Positions 35,585 to 45,549 are shown, numbered from the stretch's first letter. The stretch is 64,000 bases of DNA from Caballeronia jiangsuensis (GCA_000648925.1 JFHF01000012.1:62001-126000); one strand, 5' to 3'. Numbers and translations are program-made. Notes: generated from the letters alone by a model not told the origin.

Positions 35585-35917
35585 GTGATCCAGCCGAGCA
35601 ACGTATTCAAGGACAACCTGGCCCAGATGCCCGCCATCGATGGCATCGAGCGTATCGATCTGGTCGACGGCAAGGGCGAAGTAGTCGCGAGCATCGAGAA
35701 CAAGCCGGGCAAGCAGGGCTCGCTCGCGGTCTACAGCTATCTGAAGCAGACGTTCGGCACGCTCGACGCGAAGGCCGCGGAGCACGGTCTCGCCGTGTTC
35801 GCCGAACATACCGCCGATGCGCGCAATCGTCCGGGCGCGCATCCGAATGTCGATCGCCTGCTCGCGGTCGCCGATGGCGGCGAAGCGCTGCGTATCGACG
35901 TGATTCAGGCGAAGTAA
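35585..35917 (+). CDS. DUF2322-family protein
   Basis: A 110-residue cytoplasmic protein resembling the DUF2322 family (FKDNLAQMPAIDGIERIDLVD; KQGSLAVYSYLKQTFG; EHTADARNRPGAHPNVDRL). The role is unknown. The start is taken as GTG 35585 because GGAG lies 8 bases upstream; an in-frame GTG at 35576 overlaps that ribosome site and is less likely. It is followed after 6 bases by a strong terminator shared with the convergent transporter gene. Confidence 0.75.
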   Translation: MIQPSNVFKDNLAQMPAIDGIERIDLVDGKGEVVASIENKPGKQGSLAVYSYLKQTFGTLDAKAAEHGLAVFAEHTADARNRPGAHPNVDRLLAVADGGEALRIDVIQAK

Positions 35918-35923
35918 GAATCG

Positions 35924-35955
35924 GGCCCGTTCCGCCATCGACGGAACGGGCCTTT
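35924..35955. terminator. Bidirectional terminator between DUF2322 and MFS genes
   Basis: A perfect 11-bp stem GGCCCGTTCCG / CGGAACGGGCC with a 7-base loop, followed by TTT on the plus strand. It sits between the convergent stops at 35917 and 35964 and probably serves both genes. Confidence 0.85.
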
Positions 35956-35963
35956 CAAACGAA

Positions 35964-37316
35964 TCAGACGCGCAACTCGACGCGCTTGATGTCCTTCACG
36001 ATCACGAGATAGCTGAACACCGTGATCAGCGCATTGATGCCGACGAACGCGAGCGCGCCGTTGAACGAACCCGACTGCGCGACGAGATAGCCGATCACGA
36101 TCGGCGTCACGATGCCCGCGACATTGCCGAACATGTTGAAGATCGATCCCGAAAGCCCGATGGCTTCCTTCGGCGACGTATCCGCGACCACCGCCCAGCC
36201 CAGTGCGCCGATGCCCTTGCCGAAGAACGCGAGCGACATCAACGCGACCACGACCCAGTCCGTATCGACATAATTGCAGCCGATGATGCACGACGACAGC
36301 AGCATGCCGCCGACGATCGGCGCCTTGCGCGCCAGCGTGAGCGAGCATCCGCGCCGGATGAGGCCATCGGAGATGACGCCGCCGAGCACGCCGCCCGTGA
36401 AGCCGCAGATGGCCGGCAGCGAAGCGACGAAGCCCGCCTGCAGGATCGTCATGTGACGCGCCTGCACGAGATAGATCGGGAACCACGTGAGGAAGAAGTA
36501 CGTGAGCACGTTGATGCAGTACTGCGCGAGATATACGCCGAGCAGCATGCGGTTCGTGAGCAACTGCTTCACGACCGGCCAGCCCACGCTGTTCGATGCC
36601 GCCGTCGATGCGCCGCCCGCGCGCCGATGACCGCGCACGAGACCGCCGCCTTCCTCGATGTACTCCAGTTCCTGCCTGTTCACGCGCGGATGGTCCGCCG
36701 GGTTCTTCATCACGGAGAGCCACGTGAGCGCGAGCACCAGACCCGCGATGCCCATCACGATATACACCTGATGCCAGCCGAACGCGTGCGTGAGCCACGC
36801 CATCAGCGGCGTGAAGATGACCGCCGCGAAATACTGCGCGGAATTGAAGATCGCCGATGCCGTGCCGCGCTCCTTCGTCGGGAACCAGCTCGCGACGACC
36901 TTTGCGTTGGCCGGGAACGCGGGCGCTTCCGCCGCGCCCATCGCGAAACGCAGCACGAAGAGCGCCGTCACGGCGGTTGCCGCGCTGCCGAGCAGGCCGA
37001 TGGAGCTTTGCAGCAAGGTGAAGAGCGACCACAGGAAGATGCTCGCCGCGTACACGCGCCGCGCGCCGAAGCGATCGAGCAGCCAGCCGGCGGGCATTTG
37101 CGACAGCACATACGCCCAGCTGAAGGCCGAGAAGATGTAACCCATGCGGATCGCATCGAAACCGAATTCGGCGCGCATCGCCGAGCCGGTCACGGACAGC
37201 GTTGCGCGGTCCGCGTAGTTGAACGTCGTGATCACGAAGATCAGCAACAGAATGAGATAGCGCACGCGGGTGCGCTTCATGACGTCCGCGGGATTCGCGG
37301 TGCGGCTCAGCGACAT
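35964..37316 (-). CDS. MFS hexarate transporter (glucarate/galactarate type)
   Basis: A 450-residue, 12-segment transporter of the anion:cation symporter family of the major facilitator superfamily, close to GudP/GarP/ExuT. It has NYADRATLSVTGSAMRAEF after the first helix, the GWLLDRFGARRVYA loop motif between segments 2 and 3, and MGAAEAPAFPANAKVVASWFP, typical of hexarate carriers. Start at MSLSRTANP with AGGGGAAG upstream, in preference to the ATG 15 bases earlier. It follows the dehydratase gene kdgD on the same strand, so it likely imports D-glucarate or galactarate feeding that pathway. Confidence 0.85.
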   Translation of the reverse strand: MSLSRTANPADVMKRTRVRYLILLLIFVITTFNYADRATLSVTGSAMRAEFGFDAIRMGYIFSAFSWAYVLSQMPAGWLLDRFGARRVYAASIFLWSLFTLLQSSIGLLGSAATAVTALFVLRFAMGAAEAPAFPANAKVVASWFPTKERGTASAIFNSAQYFAAVIFTPLMAWLTHAFGWHQVYIVMGIAGLVLALTWLSVMKNPADHPRVNRQELEYIEEGGGLVRGHRRAGGASTAASNSVGWPVVKQLLTNRMLLGVYLAQYCINVLTYFFLTWFPIYLVQARHMTILQAGFVASLPAICGFTGGVLGGVISDGLIRRGCSLTLARKAPIVGGMLLSSCIIGCNYVDTDWVVVALMSLAFFGKGIGALGWAVVADTSPKEAIGLSGSIFNMFGNVAGIVTPIVIGYLVAQSGSFNGALAFVGINALITVFSYLVIVKDIKRVELRV

Positions 37317-37419
37317 GGACTTCCCCTTCATTTCGATCGTGCCGATGCACGGAGGGCCGCGTGTGCGGCCCTCATGTGCGAAGCGGTTTCCGCGCTTCGC
37401 CTGTCTCCCTTCGTGCCGC

Positions 37420-38337
37420 TTACTGCGCGCCGAGCTTCTTGATCAGCACGTCGAGCTGTTCGAGCTCTTCTTCGGTGAGATCGGTCAGCGGCGCGCGCAC
37501 CGGACCCGCGTCGTGACCGACGAGCTTCGCGCCCGCCTTGACGATCGACACGGCATAGCCCGCCTTGCGGTTGCGGATCTTCAGGTACGGCAGGAAGAAA
37601 TCGTCGATCAGACGGCCGGTGGTCGCATGGTCTTCCGCGGCGATCGCGCGGTAGAACTCCATCGCCGTCTTCGGGATGAAGTTGAACACCGCCGACGAGT
37701 ACACCGGCACGCCCAGCGCCTTGTAGGCGGCTGCGTAGACTTCGGCCGTCGGCAGGCCGCCGAGATACGAGAAGCGCTCGCCGAGACGGCGGCGGATCGT
37801 CACCATGTTCTCGATTTCGCCGACGCCGTCCTTGAAGCCGATCAGGTTCGGGCAGCTATCGGCCAGTTGCTCCAGCATGTCGGCGTTGAGCTTCGAGTTC
37901 GCGCGGTTGTAGATGATCACGCCCATGTTCGGCACGGCCTTGCACACTTCCTCGGCGTGGGCGCGGATGCCGTCCTGCGACGCTTCGGTCAGATAGTGCG
38001 GCATCAGCAGCACGCCTTGCGCGCCTTGCTTCTCGGCTTCCTGCGCGAACGCGATGGCCGTGCGGGTCGGGCCGCCCGCGCCCGCGAGGATCGGCACCTT
38101 GCCGCGGCACACTTCGGTGGCCGTCTTCACGATCTGCGAATATTCGGGTTGCGTCAGCGAGAAGAACTCGCCCGTGCCGCCCGCGACGAACAGCGCTGAA
38201 GCACCGTACGGAGCGAGCCATTCGAGGCGTTCCGCGTAGGTGTCCGCGCGGAAGTTGCCTTGCTGGTCGAAGTCCGTGACGGGGAAGGAGAGCAGGCCTT
38301 CGGAAACGATTTGCTTCAGTTCTTGCGGTGTCGTCAT
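37420..38337 (-). CDS. kdgD: 5-dehydro-4-deoxyglucarate dehydratase
   Basis: A class I aldolase-fold (DapA-like) enzyme that converts 5-dehydro-4-deoxy-D-glucarate to 2,5-dioxopentanoate, water and CO2. The 305-residue product shows [10 protein letters not shown], the [10 protein letters not shown] loop, YNRANSKL and the Schiff-base lysine in GFKDGVGE. These match the KdgD subgroup rather than DapA. It is the first gene of the minus-strand kdgD-transporter unit and diverges from galactarate dehydratase, which makes its substrate. A TATAAG -10-like box (38384-38379) adjoins the operator repeats. Confidence 0.92.
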   Translation of the reverse strand: MTTPQELKQIVSEGLLSFPVTDFDQQGNFRADTYAERLEWLAPYGASALFVAGGTGEFFSLTQPEYSQIVKTATEVCRGKVPILAGAGGPTRTAIAFAQEAEKQGAQGVLLMPHYLTEASQDGIRAHAEEVCKAVPNMGVIIYNRANSKLNADMLEQLADSCPNLIGFKDGVGEIENMVTIRRRLGERFSYLGGLPTAEVYAAAYKALGVPVYSSAVFNFIPKTAMEFYRAIAAEDHATTGRLIDDFFLPYLKIRNRKAGYAVSIVKAGAKLVGHDAGPVRAPLTDLTEEELEQLDVLIKKLGAQ

Positions 38338-38385
38338 GATGTGAGTGTCTCGTTGGTCAGCGACCGGCGATTGCCGAGCTTATAG

Positions 38386-38418
38386 GTCATCGTACAACAT
38401 GAGATGACATCGGACAAC
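38386..38418. promoter_or_regulatory. Operator-like direct repeats in the kdgD-garD divergent region
   Basis: GTCATCGTACAACAT (38386-38400) and, 20 bases on, GACATCGGACAAC (38406-38418), two mismatches from the first over 13 bases. The 20-base offset places them on the same face of the helix. They adjoin a candidate kdgD -10 box, as expected for a repressor site. The sequence resembles FadR-type GntR operators; no regulator gene is linked here. Confidence 0.5.
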
Positions 38419-38476
38419 TGTTTTGAGCCAATAAAATCAACGGATGCGGGTAAATACTAGCCAAATATGACCGGCT

Positions 38477-38491
38477 ATGTTGTAGGATGAC
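38477..38491 (-). promoter_or_regulatory. Inverted copy of the operator element near garD
   Basis: On the minus strand this reads GTCATCCTACAACAT, identical to the 38386 element except for one base. It lies 50 bases upstream of the garD start, in inverted orientation, so one regulator could control both divergent transcripts. Confidence 0.5.
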
Positions 38492-38540
38492 ATAACTCCA
38501 GCCGCAGCCGCGCGGTGCGTTCGCTCAAGGATTCGTCAGA

Positions 38541-40133
38541 ATGAACCAGTCCCCTCTTTATATTCGCGTCCACCCGGACGACAACGTCGCGATCGTCGTC
38601 AATGACGGCGGGCTCGGCGAAGGCGCTACCTTCTCCGATGGCCTCGTGCTGCGCGAGCGCGTGCCGCAGGGCCACAAGGTCGCGCTGAAGGACCTCGCGG
38701 AAGGCGACGCGGTGATGCGCTACAACGTGGTGATCGGCTACGCGACGAAAGCGTTGCCGAAGGGAAGCTGGGTGAACGAGCACGTGACGCGTATGCCGGC
38801 GTCGCCCGAACTGCACGACCTGCCCATCGCGACGATCAAGGCGCCGGACGAGTCGCCGCTGGAAGGCTTCACGTTCGAGGGTTATCGCAACGCAGACGGC
38901 TCGGTCGGCACGCGCAATATCCTCGCGATCACGACGACGGTGCAGTGCGTCGCGGATGTCGTGCAGCACGCGGTCACGCGCATCAAGGCCGAATTGCTGC
39001 CGCGCTATCCAAATGTCGATGATGTCGTGAGCCTCGGCCACACGTACGGCTGCGGCGTGGCGATCGACGCCCCCGACGCGATGGTGCCGATCCGCACCGT
39101 GCGCAACATCGCGCTGAATCCGAACTTCGGCGGCGAAGTGATGATGGTGAGTCTCGGCTGCGAGAAGCTGCAGCCCGAGCGCCTGATGCCGCCGGGCACC
39201 ATTCCGATCGCGGCAGCATCGGCGCAGATTGAAGACGTGGCCGATATCGGCGACAACACGCATGACGACAACGGCGGCGCGGTCGTGCTGCAGGACGAGG
39301 CGCACGTCGGCTTCGGCTCGATGATCGATTCGATCATGCGCATGGCCGACACGCATCTGAGGCGGCTGAACAATCGCCGTCGCGAGACGTGTCCGGCGGC
39401 GGATCTCGTGGTCGGCGTGCAATGCGGCGGCAGCGATGCGTTCTCGGGTCTGACGGCGAATCCGGCGGTCGGCTTCGCGACGGATCTCATCGTGCGCGCG
39501 GGCGGGACGGTGATGTTCTCGGAAGTCACGGAAGTGCGCGATGGTGTCGCGCAACTCACGGCGCGCGCGGCGAACGGCGAAGTGGCGCAGGCGATCATTC
39601 GCGAGATGCAGTGGTACGACGATTATCTGAAGCGCGGCGGCGCGGACCGCAGCGCGAACACGACGCCGGGCAACAAGAAGGGCGGGCTGTCGAACATCGT
39701 CGAGAAGGCGATGGGGTCCATCGTCAAGTCGGGCAGTTCGGCGATTTCAGGCGTGCTGTCGCCGGGCGAGAAGGTGAAGCAGAAGGGTTTGATCTACGCG
39801 TCGACACCCGCGAGCGATTTCATCTGCGGCACGCTGCAACTGGCGTCGGGCATCAATCTGCATGTGTTCACGACGGGACGCGGCACGCCTTATAGCCTCG
39901 CGGAAGTGCCGGTGCTCAAGGTCGCGACGCGTTCGGATCTCGCGCGCCGCTGGCACGATCTGATGGACGTGAACGCGGGGACCATCGCGACGGGTGAAGC
40001 GACCATCGCCGATGTTGGTTGGGAGTTGTTCAGGTTGATGCTGGATGTCGCGAGCGGGAAGAAGCAGACGAAGGCGGAGGCGCTCAAGCTGCATAATGCG
40101 CTTGTGTTGTTTAATCCGGCGCCGGTGACTTGA
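38541..40133 (+). CDS. garD: Galactarate dehydratase
   Basis: Dehydrates galactarate to 5-dehydro-4-deoxy-D-glucarate, the substrate of the divergent kdgD product. The 530-residue protein has the UxaA/GarD architecture: an N-terminal SAF-like domain (1-100; [27 protein letters not shown]) and the large catalytic part with [32 protein letters not shown], and [20 protein letters not shown]. The length fits GarD (about 520). AAGGA precedes the ATG. With the transporter and kdgD this locus takes hexarates to 2,5-dioxopentanoate; the final dehydrogenase is not in the window. Confidence 0.93.
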   Translation: MNQSPLYIRVHPDDNVAIVVNDGGLGEGATFSDGLVLRERVPQGHKVALKDLAEGDAVMRYNVVIGYATKALPKGSWVNEHVTRMPASPELHDLPIATIKAPDESPLEGFTFEGYRNADGSVGTRNILAITTTVQCVADVVQHAVTRIKAELLPRYPNVDDVVSLGHTYGCGVAIDAPDAMVPIRTVRNIALNPNFGGEVMMVSLGCEKLQPERLMPPGTIPIAAASAQIEDVADIGDNTHDDNGGAVVLQDEAHVGFGSMIDSIMRMADTHLRRLNNRRRETCPAADLVVGVQCGGSDAFSGLTANPAVGFATDLIVRAGGTVMFSEVTEVRDGVAQLTARAANGEVAQAIIREMQWYDDYLKRGGADRSANTTPGNKKGGLSNIVEKAMGSIVKSGSSAISGVLSPGEKVKQKGLIYASTPASDFICGTLQLASGINLHVFTTGRGTPYSLAEVPVLKVATRSDLARRWHDLMDVNAGTIATGEATIADVGWELFRLMLDVASGKKQTKAEALKLHNALVLFNPAPVT

Positions 40134-40572
40134 TTAATTAAAGCGAAGTTTCCAGCAGCGTATTAAACGTCTATCTTCAGCGCAACATGCTCACACTGCG
40201 CTGATCGCAATCTGCTCCGAGCCAGGCATGCATGCCTCGATCGGAGCACTCCACACCTCGGCCTCTCCTCGACCGGCCTTTTTGGCGCGTCCTCTCCCGT
40301 GCTCTTGCTGATCCTCCAGATCATCAAGGCAGTCCATAAAACTGGCATACCGAACTAATTCGATTGCCATTTCTTGCGAATCGCTTTCATATTCGCCCGC
40401 CTTACTCGGCTCTCGACAAAACATCACACACTTTCGCCAGGCTGCACGCGTTTTGCTTTCGACTTTATTTGGGGCTCGGTTAAAATTGCTGCTACTAGGC
40501 TGACAATCAGCTTTATCAGTAGTCTTTAGTCCGCCTTTGCGTGGACAACCCCCAGAGAGCGCGTGTTTATTA
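40134..40572. other. AT-richer spacer between garD and the type I secretion operon
   Basis: About 440 bases, visibly richer in A and T than the genes on either side. It contains the promoter region of the secretion operon and, on the minus strand, an uncertain small reading frame (40191-40424). No tRNA, integrase or direct repeat is seen. The composition change marks the left edge of the accessory island. Confidence 0.5.
40191..40424 (-). CDS. Uncertain small hypothetical gene
   Basis: A minus-strand frame starting at ATG 40424 (MFCREPSKAGEYESDSQEM) would give 77 residues; the frame stays open farther upstream, into the start of the ABC gene. The middle is acidic and helix-prone (ELVRYASFMDCLDDLEDQQ), the end has KKAGRGEAEVWSAP. 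No family is recognised and no strong ribosome site is seen. It may be a real small gene, a remnant, or chance. Confidence 0.3.
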   Translation of the reverse strand: MFCREPSKAGEYESDSQEMAIELVRYASFMDCLDDLEDQQEHGRGRAKKAGRGEAEVWSAPIEACMPGSEQIAISAV

Positions 40573-42705
40573 ATGCTTAATAGTAAGTTTTCCGAAATAA
40601 ACGCGGTCCCAGATCCGGGTTTGACATCCCTGGTCAGCATTGCCCGATTTCACGGCATCGCAGTCGATGCCGATCAGTTGAAACATGCCGCCGCCAGCGG
40701 CACTGCGTTCTTCACCGACAAAGATCTGGTCCTCGCGGCGGGCAACATCGGGTTGAAGGCGCGCATCGTTGCGTTGCGAGCGGAGTCGCTCGCCACTTTG
40801 CCGCTTCCTGCTCTCGCCCTCGACAGGGATGGACGGCATTTCGTCATTGCGAAGTCCGACGGCAAGTCTGCTTTGATACTCGAAGCAGGTGCGGCGGCTC
40901 CGGAAATAAGGCCGCTGGATGAGATCATCGGGCGAAGCAACGGCTCCTTGATACTGTTTGCTTCGCGCGCTTCGCTGGCCGGACAACTCGCGCGCTTCGA
41001 CTTCTCATGGTTCATTCCCGCGATCGTCAGATATCGCGGGCTGTTGCTCGAAGTCTTGGGCGTATCGTTGGTTCTGCAGTTGTTCGGCCTCGTTTCGCCG
41101 ATGATGTTCCAGGTCGTGATGGACAAGGTCCTCGTGAACCGAACGTACAGCACGCTCAATGTCGTGTGCGTCACGCTTCTGGTCAGCGCGGCATTCGAAG
41201 TACTACTTACGGGCCTTCGGAACTACGTCTTTTCCCATACGACAAACCGTATCGACGTCGAGCTGGGCGCGCGGCTGTTTCGACATCTCGTATCGCTGCC
41301 ACTGGGCTATTTCGGCGCCCGCCGCGTGGGCGATACCGTCGCCCGGGTACGCGAACTGGAGAACATCCGTAACTTCCTGACCGGCCAGGCCCTGACAGCC
41401 CTGATCGATCTGGTCTTTTCAGCCGTTTTTATCGGCGTCATGTGCATGTACAGCGTCTGGCTCACGCTGCTCGTGGTCGCGTCGCTGCCCGTCTATGCAT
41501 TGATCTCGGGCTTTCTGGTGCCGGTTTTCCGGGTGCGCCTCGATGAAAAATTCGCGCGTGGCGCGGATAACCAGTCGTTCCTGGTCGAATCGGTGTCCGC
41601 GGTGGAAACCGTCAAGGCGATGGCAGTCGAGCCGCAGTTCGTACGGCGCTGGGAGACACAACTTGCCGCGTACGTCACCGCGGGCTTTCGCGTCAGTCAA
41701 CTCGGCAACGTCGGTCAGCAATTGATTCAAATGACCGGCAAGCTCGTTTCGCTGGGTACGTTGTTCTTCGGCGCACGCCTCGTGATCGATGGCCGCATGA
41801 GCGTCGGTGAACTCGTCGCCTTCAACATGATGTCGCAGCACGTGAGCGGACCTGTCCTGCGCCTCGCGCAACTGTGGCAAGACTTTCAGCAGATCGGCAT
41901 TTCCATGCTGCGTCTGGGCGACATCCTCAACACGCGCACCGAACTGCCGCCGAGCCGTCAGGCGCTTCCGGCTATACGCGGCGACGTCGTCTTCGACAAC
42001 GTTCGCTTTCGCTATCGGCCCGATGGACCGTTCATCATCGATGGCATGACGCTCGGTATTGGCGCCGGTCAGACAGTGGGTATCGTCGGCCGCTCTGGCT
42101 CGGGCAAAAGCACGCTCACGAAGCTGCTTCAACGTCTTTACATGCCCGAGCAAGGCACGGTACGCATCGACGGCATAGACCTCGCGCTTGCCGATCCCGC
42201 GTGGCTGCGTCGCCAGATTGGCGTGGTGCTTCAGGAGAACCTGCTGTTCAACCGGTCTGTACGGGACAACATTGCGCTCGCGGACCCGGGCGCGCCGCTC
42301 GAAGCCGTCATTCAGGCTGCGCAGTTGGCCGGGGCGCATCAGTTCATCTGCGAATTGCCTGAAGGCTACGACACAAATGTCGGCGAGCACGGAGCGAATC
42401 TTTCCGGCGGACAGCGTCAGCGCGTGGCCATTGCACGCGCGCTGCTGACGAATCCGCGCATCCTGATCTTCGACGAAGCAACGAGCGCGCTGGATTTCGA
42501 AACCGAGCGCGTCATTCGCGACAACATGAAGGCGATCAGCGCCGGCCGCACGGTCGTCATCATCGCTCACCGGTTGAGCGCCGTGCGCCACGCCAACCTG
42601 ATCATCGCGATGGATCGCGGGCGCATCGTCGAGCATGGCGATCATGACTCGCTCCTGAAGCACGGCGGCTATTACGCGCATCTGGTATCTCTTCAGGAAA
42701 GTTGA
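40573..42705 (+). CDS. Type I secretion ABC transporter with degenerate C39-like domain (HlyB type)
   Basis: Inner-membrane exporter ATPase of a type I secretion system. Of 710 residues, 1-125 form a C39 peptidase-like domain whose catalytic Cys position is not Cys (PGLTSLVSIARFHG), as in HlyB, so it binds rather than cleaves substrate. Residues about 145-430 carry six membrane segments. The ATPase domain has Walker A GRSGSGKST (about 507), signature LSGGQRQR (about 611), Walker B ILIFDEATSALD (about 630) and the H-loop His in IIAHRLS. Start is taken as ATG 40573; TTG 40537 is possible. The adaptor gene overlaps its stop codon. Confidence 0.93.
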   Translation: MLNSKFSEINAVPDPGLTSLVSIARFHGIAVDADQLKHAAASGTAFFTDKDLVLAAGNIGLKARIVALRAESLATLPLPALALDRDGRHFVIAKSDGKSALILEAGAAAPEIRPLDEIIGRSNGSLILFASRASLAGQLARFDFSWFIPAIVRYRGLLLEVLGVSLVLQLFGLVSPMMFQVVMDKVLVNRTYSTLNVVCVTLLVSAAFEVLLTGLRNYVFSHTTNRIDVELGARLFRHLVSLPLGYFGARRVGDTVARVRELENIRNFLTGQALTALIDLVFSAVFIGVMCMYSVWLTLLVVASLPVYALISGFLVPVFRVRLDEKFARGADNQSFLVESVSAVETVKAMAVEPQFVRRWETQLAAYVTAGFRVSQLGNVGQQLIQMTGKLVSLGTLFFGARLVIDGRMSVGELVAFNMMSQHVSGPVLRLAQLWQDFQQIGISMLRLGDILNTRTELPPSRQALPAIRGDVVFDNVRFRYRPDGPFIIDGMTLGIGAGQTVGIVGRSGSGKSTLTKLLQRLYMPEQGTVRIDGIDLALADPAWLRRQIGVVLQENLLFNRSVRDNIALADPGAPLEAVIQAAQLAGAHQFICELPEGYDTNVGEHGANLSGGQRQRVAIARALLTNPRILIFDEATSALDFETERVIRDNMKAISAGRTVVIIAHRLSAVRHANLIIAMDRGRIVEHGDHDSLLKHGGYYAHLVSLQES

Positions 42706-44129
42706 TGTTTATTTCGTTGAAAGTTCAGTCGTTCATTGAGCTGTTGAGGCGTTACGCGGACGTCTGGCGCGCGGTCTGGGAAGTGCGCAGTCAACTCGAG
42801 CGTCCGCCACGCGACGCCGATCAGCTCGCGTTTCTGCCAGCGGAGCTGGAACTCGTCGAGACGCCGGTGCATCCCGCGCCGCGCTGGACCATGCGCATTC
42901 TGATGTCGCTGGCATTGATGGCGGTGCTCATCGGCCTGGTCGGAAGACTCGACATCGTGGCGACGGCGAGCGGTCAATTCATGCCGAACGCGCGTGTCAA
43001 GGTCATTCAGCCGGCCGTCACGGGCGTGGTGCGCGAGATTTCCGTACACGACGGCGAACGTGTCAAGGCCGGTCAGTTGTTGATGAAACTCGATACGACC
43101 CAGGCGGCCGCCGACGCCGACAAGGCGCGCGCCGCCCGGCTGGACGCCGCGCTGGCCGCAGCCCGCGCCAACGCCCTGCTTGTCGCGCAAAGCGAGGACC
43201 GCGCGCCGGTGGTTGCGCATGTGGACGATGCATCCGAGGCGCGCATGCAGGAGGCGCAGCGTCTTGCGCAAGGCGCGTGGCTCGAGTATCGCGCGCAGTA
43301 TGGCAGTGCACAGGCCGAGTTGATGAAGCGTCAGGCGGAACTGACCACGACGCGGGCGGAAATCGCCAAGATCGCCGATACGGCGCCGCTCGCGCGTCAG
43401 CAGGCCGACGCGTACCGTGCGCTGCTCGACGACCGCTATGTCGCGCGCAGCGACTATCTGGACAAGGAGCAGGACGCGCTCAGCAAGCAGCACGAGTTGA
43501 CGGCACAGCGCAGTCACGCGAACGAACTCGTGGCGGGCATTGCGCAACAGCGCGCGCAGATCGACACGACCGCATCGACGTTTCGTCGTACCCAGCTCGA
43601 CGAACTGGAAAAGGCCACGCAATCGTTGACGCAGGCGCAGGCGGACGAGACGAAGGCGCAAACGCGCCAGTCGCTGTTGAGCCTGGACGCGCCGGTGGCG
43701 GGCACGGTACAGCAACTGTCGGTGCATACCGTCGGCGGGGTGGTGACTACGGCGCAGACGCTGATGAAGATCGTTCCGGACGATGCGCTCGAAGTCGAGG
43801 CCTATCTCCAGAACAAGGATATCGGCTTCGTGCGTCCGGGTCAGCACGCCGCGGTGAAAATCGAGGCGTTCCCGTATACGCGCTTTGGCTATCTGAATGG
43901 CACGATCAGCAGCATCTCGAACGATGCCGTGCAGGACAAGAAGCTCGGGCTGACGTTTCCCGTGCGCATCCGGCTCGAGACCAATCGCATCCACGTGGAC
44001 AACCGCTGGATCACGTTGACGTCGGGCATGACCGTGGCCGTCGATATCAAAACGGGACGGCGCAGCGTCATCGGGTACTTCCTCGATCCTCTGCTTCAGA
44101 CAACGCAGGAGAGCATGCGTGAGCGTTAA
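42705..44129 (+). CDS. Type I secretion periplasmic adaptor (HlyD family)
   Basis: Membrane fusion protein bridging the ABC exporter and the outer-membrane channel. The 474-residue product has a cytoplasmic N-terminus, one membrane segment (about 63-85, MRILMSLALMAVLIGLVG), a lipoyl-like half motif (VIQPAVTGVVREISVHDGERVKAGQLLMKLD), a long coiled coil (about 130-330) and the second lipoyl half plus beta-barrel (LDAPVAGTVQQLSVHTVGGVV). This order is typical of HlyD. Its ATG overlaps the ABC stop (TGATG), and its end overlaps the TolC-like gene by 11 bases. Confidence 0.93.
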   Translation: MFISLKVQSFIELLRRYADVWRAVWEVRSQLERPPRDADQLAFLPAELELVETPVHPAPRWTMRILMSLALMAVLIGLVGRLDIVATASGQFMPNARVKVIQPAVTGVVREISVHDGERVKAGQLLMKLDTTQAAADADKARAARLDAALAAARANALLVAQSEDRAPVVAHVDDASEARMQEAQRLAQGAWLEYRAQYGSAQAELMKRQAELTTTRAEIAKIADTAPLARQQADAYRALLDDRYVARSDYLDKEQDALSKQHELTAQRSHANELVAGIAQQRAQIDTTASTFRRTQLDELEKATQSLTQAQADETKAQTRQSLLSLDAPVAGTVQQLSVHTVGGVVTTAQTLMKIVPDDALEVEAYLQNKDIGFVRPGQHAAVKIEAFPYTRFGYLNGTISSISNDAVQDKKLGLTFPVRIRLETNRIHVDNRWITLTSGMTVAVDIKTGRRSVIGYFLDPLLQTTQESMRER

Positions 44130-45549
44130 AAGACATCTGCGGATTGGTGCAAGCATCGGACTCTTGGCCTTCGCACACGTGGCGCAGGCATTCGACGTCC
44201 TTTACGCCGAACACGATATTTCCGCGACGCCGGCCGGCGCATTTTCTTCGGTATGCGCTTTCGATGGCGCGCCCCGTAAGCCACTGCAATTTGCAGAAGC
44301 TGTTGAGCGCGCGCTGTGCGGCAACCCACAAACGCGATCTCGCTGGGCTGACGTGAAGGCGCAGGCGGCGGCAGTGGGCACGGCGCGCGCCGCTTATCTG
44401 CCGACGCTTTCGGCAAACTGGCAGGGGCAGCGCGAGCACTCCGTGATTGACGTGAGAGATCATCCGACGCTGAGTTCGGACATGACATCAACCGTGCGGT
44501 CGGTCGGTGCGAATCTGACGTGGACCTTGTTCGACTTCGGTGCCCGCTCTGCCGCTCTGAATAGCGCCAATGCGCAACTCGATGCGGCTCGCGCGCTGCA
44601 AGACGCCACTTTGCAAACTGTTTTCGCTTTAACCGCTAAGGACTACTACGCTACGCAGACGGCGATTGGCGCGTCTGATGCTGCAAGAGATATCGAGCTC
44701 ATGACGCGTCAGACCATGCTGGCGGCGCAGGCACGAGTCGACAAGGGCATTGCGCCAGTCACGGATGCCCTCCAGGCCCAAACTCAGCATGAGCAGGCGT
44801 TGGTCGCCCTGACCAAAGCCGAGAGCGATGCGCAAACCGCGTTGGGTTCGCTTGCAGCCGACATGGCGCTCGATCCGAGCGTGCCGCTGGATGTGCCGGC
44901 CATCAAGGAAGTGGACCTGCCGGGCCAGACTTTCGCTGCGTCGATCGAAGAGATGATCGATCAGGTAAAACAAGGCCACCCTTCCGTGCGCGCTGCGCAG
45001 GCGCAGTATGAAGCCGCCGTGGCGAAGATCACGCAGACGAGTGCGCAAGGGGCGCCCAGCATCAGCCTGATCGCGAAGTACAACCGGAACAACCAGCCGC
45101 AAAGCATCGGACTTGGTCAGCCGAGCTATCCGTCGACGGGACATGACGCTTATATCGGCGTGCAGGTGAGTATTCCGCTTTTTGAAGGATTCAGTCGGCA
45201 CTACCAGGTCGATCAGGCGCGTGCGCAAGCCGAGCGGCAGCAGGATGTGCTCGACGATGCGCGGCAGCGTGTCGCGCTGGATGTATGGACCAGTTATCAG
45301 AGCCTGAACGGCGCGACGCGGAACATGCAGAACAATGCCAATCTGCTGGCAATCGCCGGCCGAGCCTGGGAGGCAGCCCGACGACGGTACGACGCTGGCG
45401 TGGGCAATATTCTTGAACTGATGAACACGCAATCGGCGCTTGCCAATGCAAAGCAGCAACGTCTTCGCGCCGTGGCGGACTGGGAGTACGCCCGCGTCGA
45501 TCTGGCGTCGAAGTTGGGTGTGCTGGGGCAAGGGGACTTGTTGAATTGA
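44119..45549 (+). CDS. TolC-family outer-membrane channel of the type I system
   Basis: A 476-residue outer-membrane efflux protein. The N-terminus is a Sec signal (HLRIGASIGLLAFAHVAQA, cleavage before FDVLYA); two OEP repeats follow with the usual coiled-coil helices and barrel strands (YLPTLSANWQGQREHS; QAYGYxxSIPLFEGF-like VQVSIPLFEGFSRHYQ). Start is GTG 44119 inside the adaptor gene. With the two upstream genes it makes a self-contained export channel. The secreted protein gene begins 137 bases later. Confidence 0.93.
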   Translation: MSVKRHLRIGASIGLLAFAHVAQAFDVLYAEHDISATPAGAFSSVCAFDGAPRKPLQFAEAVERALCGNPQTRSRWADVKAQAAAVGTARAAYLPTLSANWQGQREHSVIDVRDHPTLSSDMTSTVRSVGANLTWTLFDFGARSAALNSANAQLDAARALQDATLQTVFALTAKDYYATQTAIGASDAARDIELMTRQTMLAAQARVDKGIAPVTDALQAQTQHEQALVALTKAESDAQTALGSLAADMALDPSVPLDVPAIKEVDLPGQTFAASIEEMIDQVKQGHPSVRAAQAQYEAAVAKITQTSAQGAPSISLIAKYNRNNQPQSIGLGQPSYPSTGHDAYIGVQVSIPLFEGFSRHYQVDQARAQAERQQDVLDDARQRVALDVWTSYQSLNGATRNMQNNANLLAIAGRAWEAARRRYDAGVGNILELMNTQSALANAKQQRLRAVADWEYARVDLASKLGVLGQGDLLN

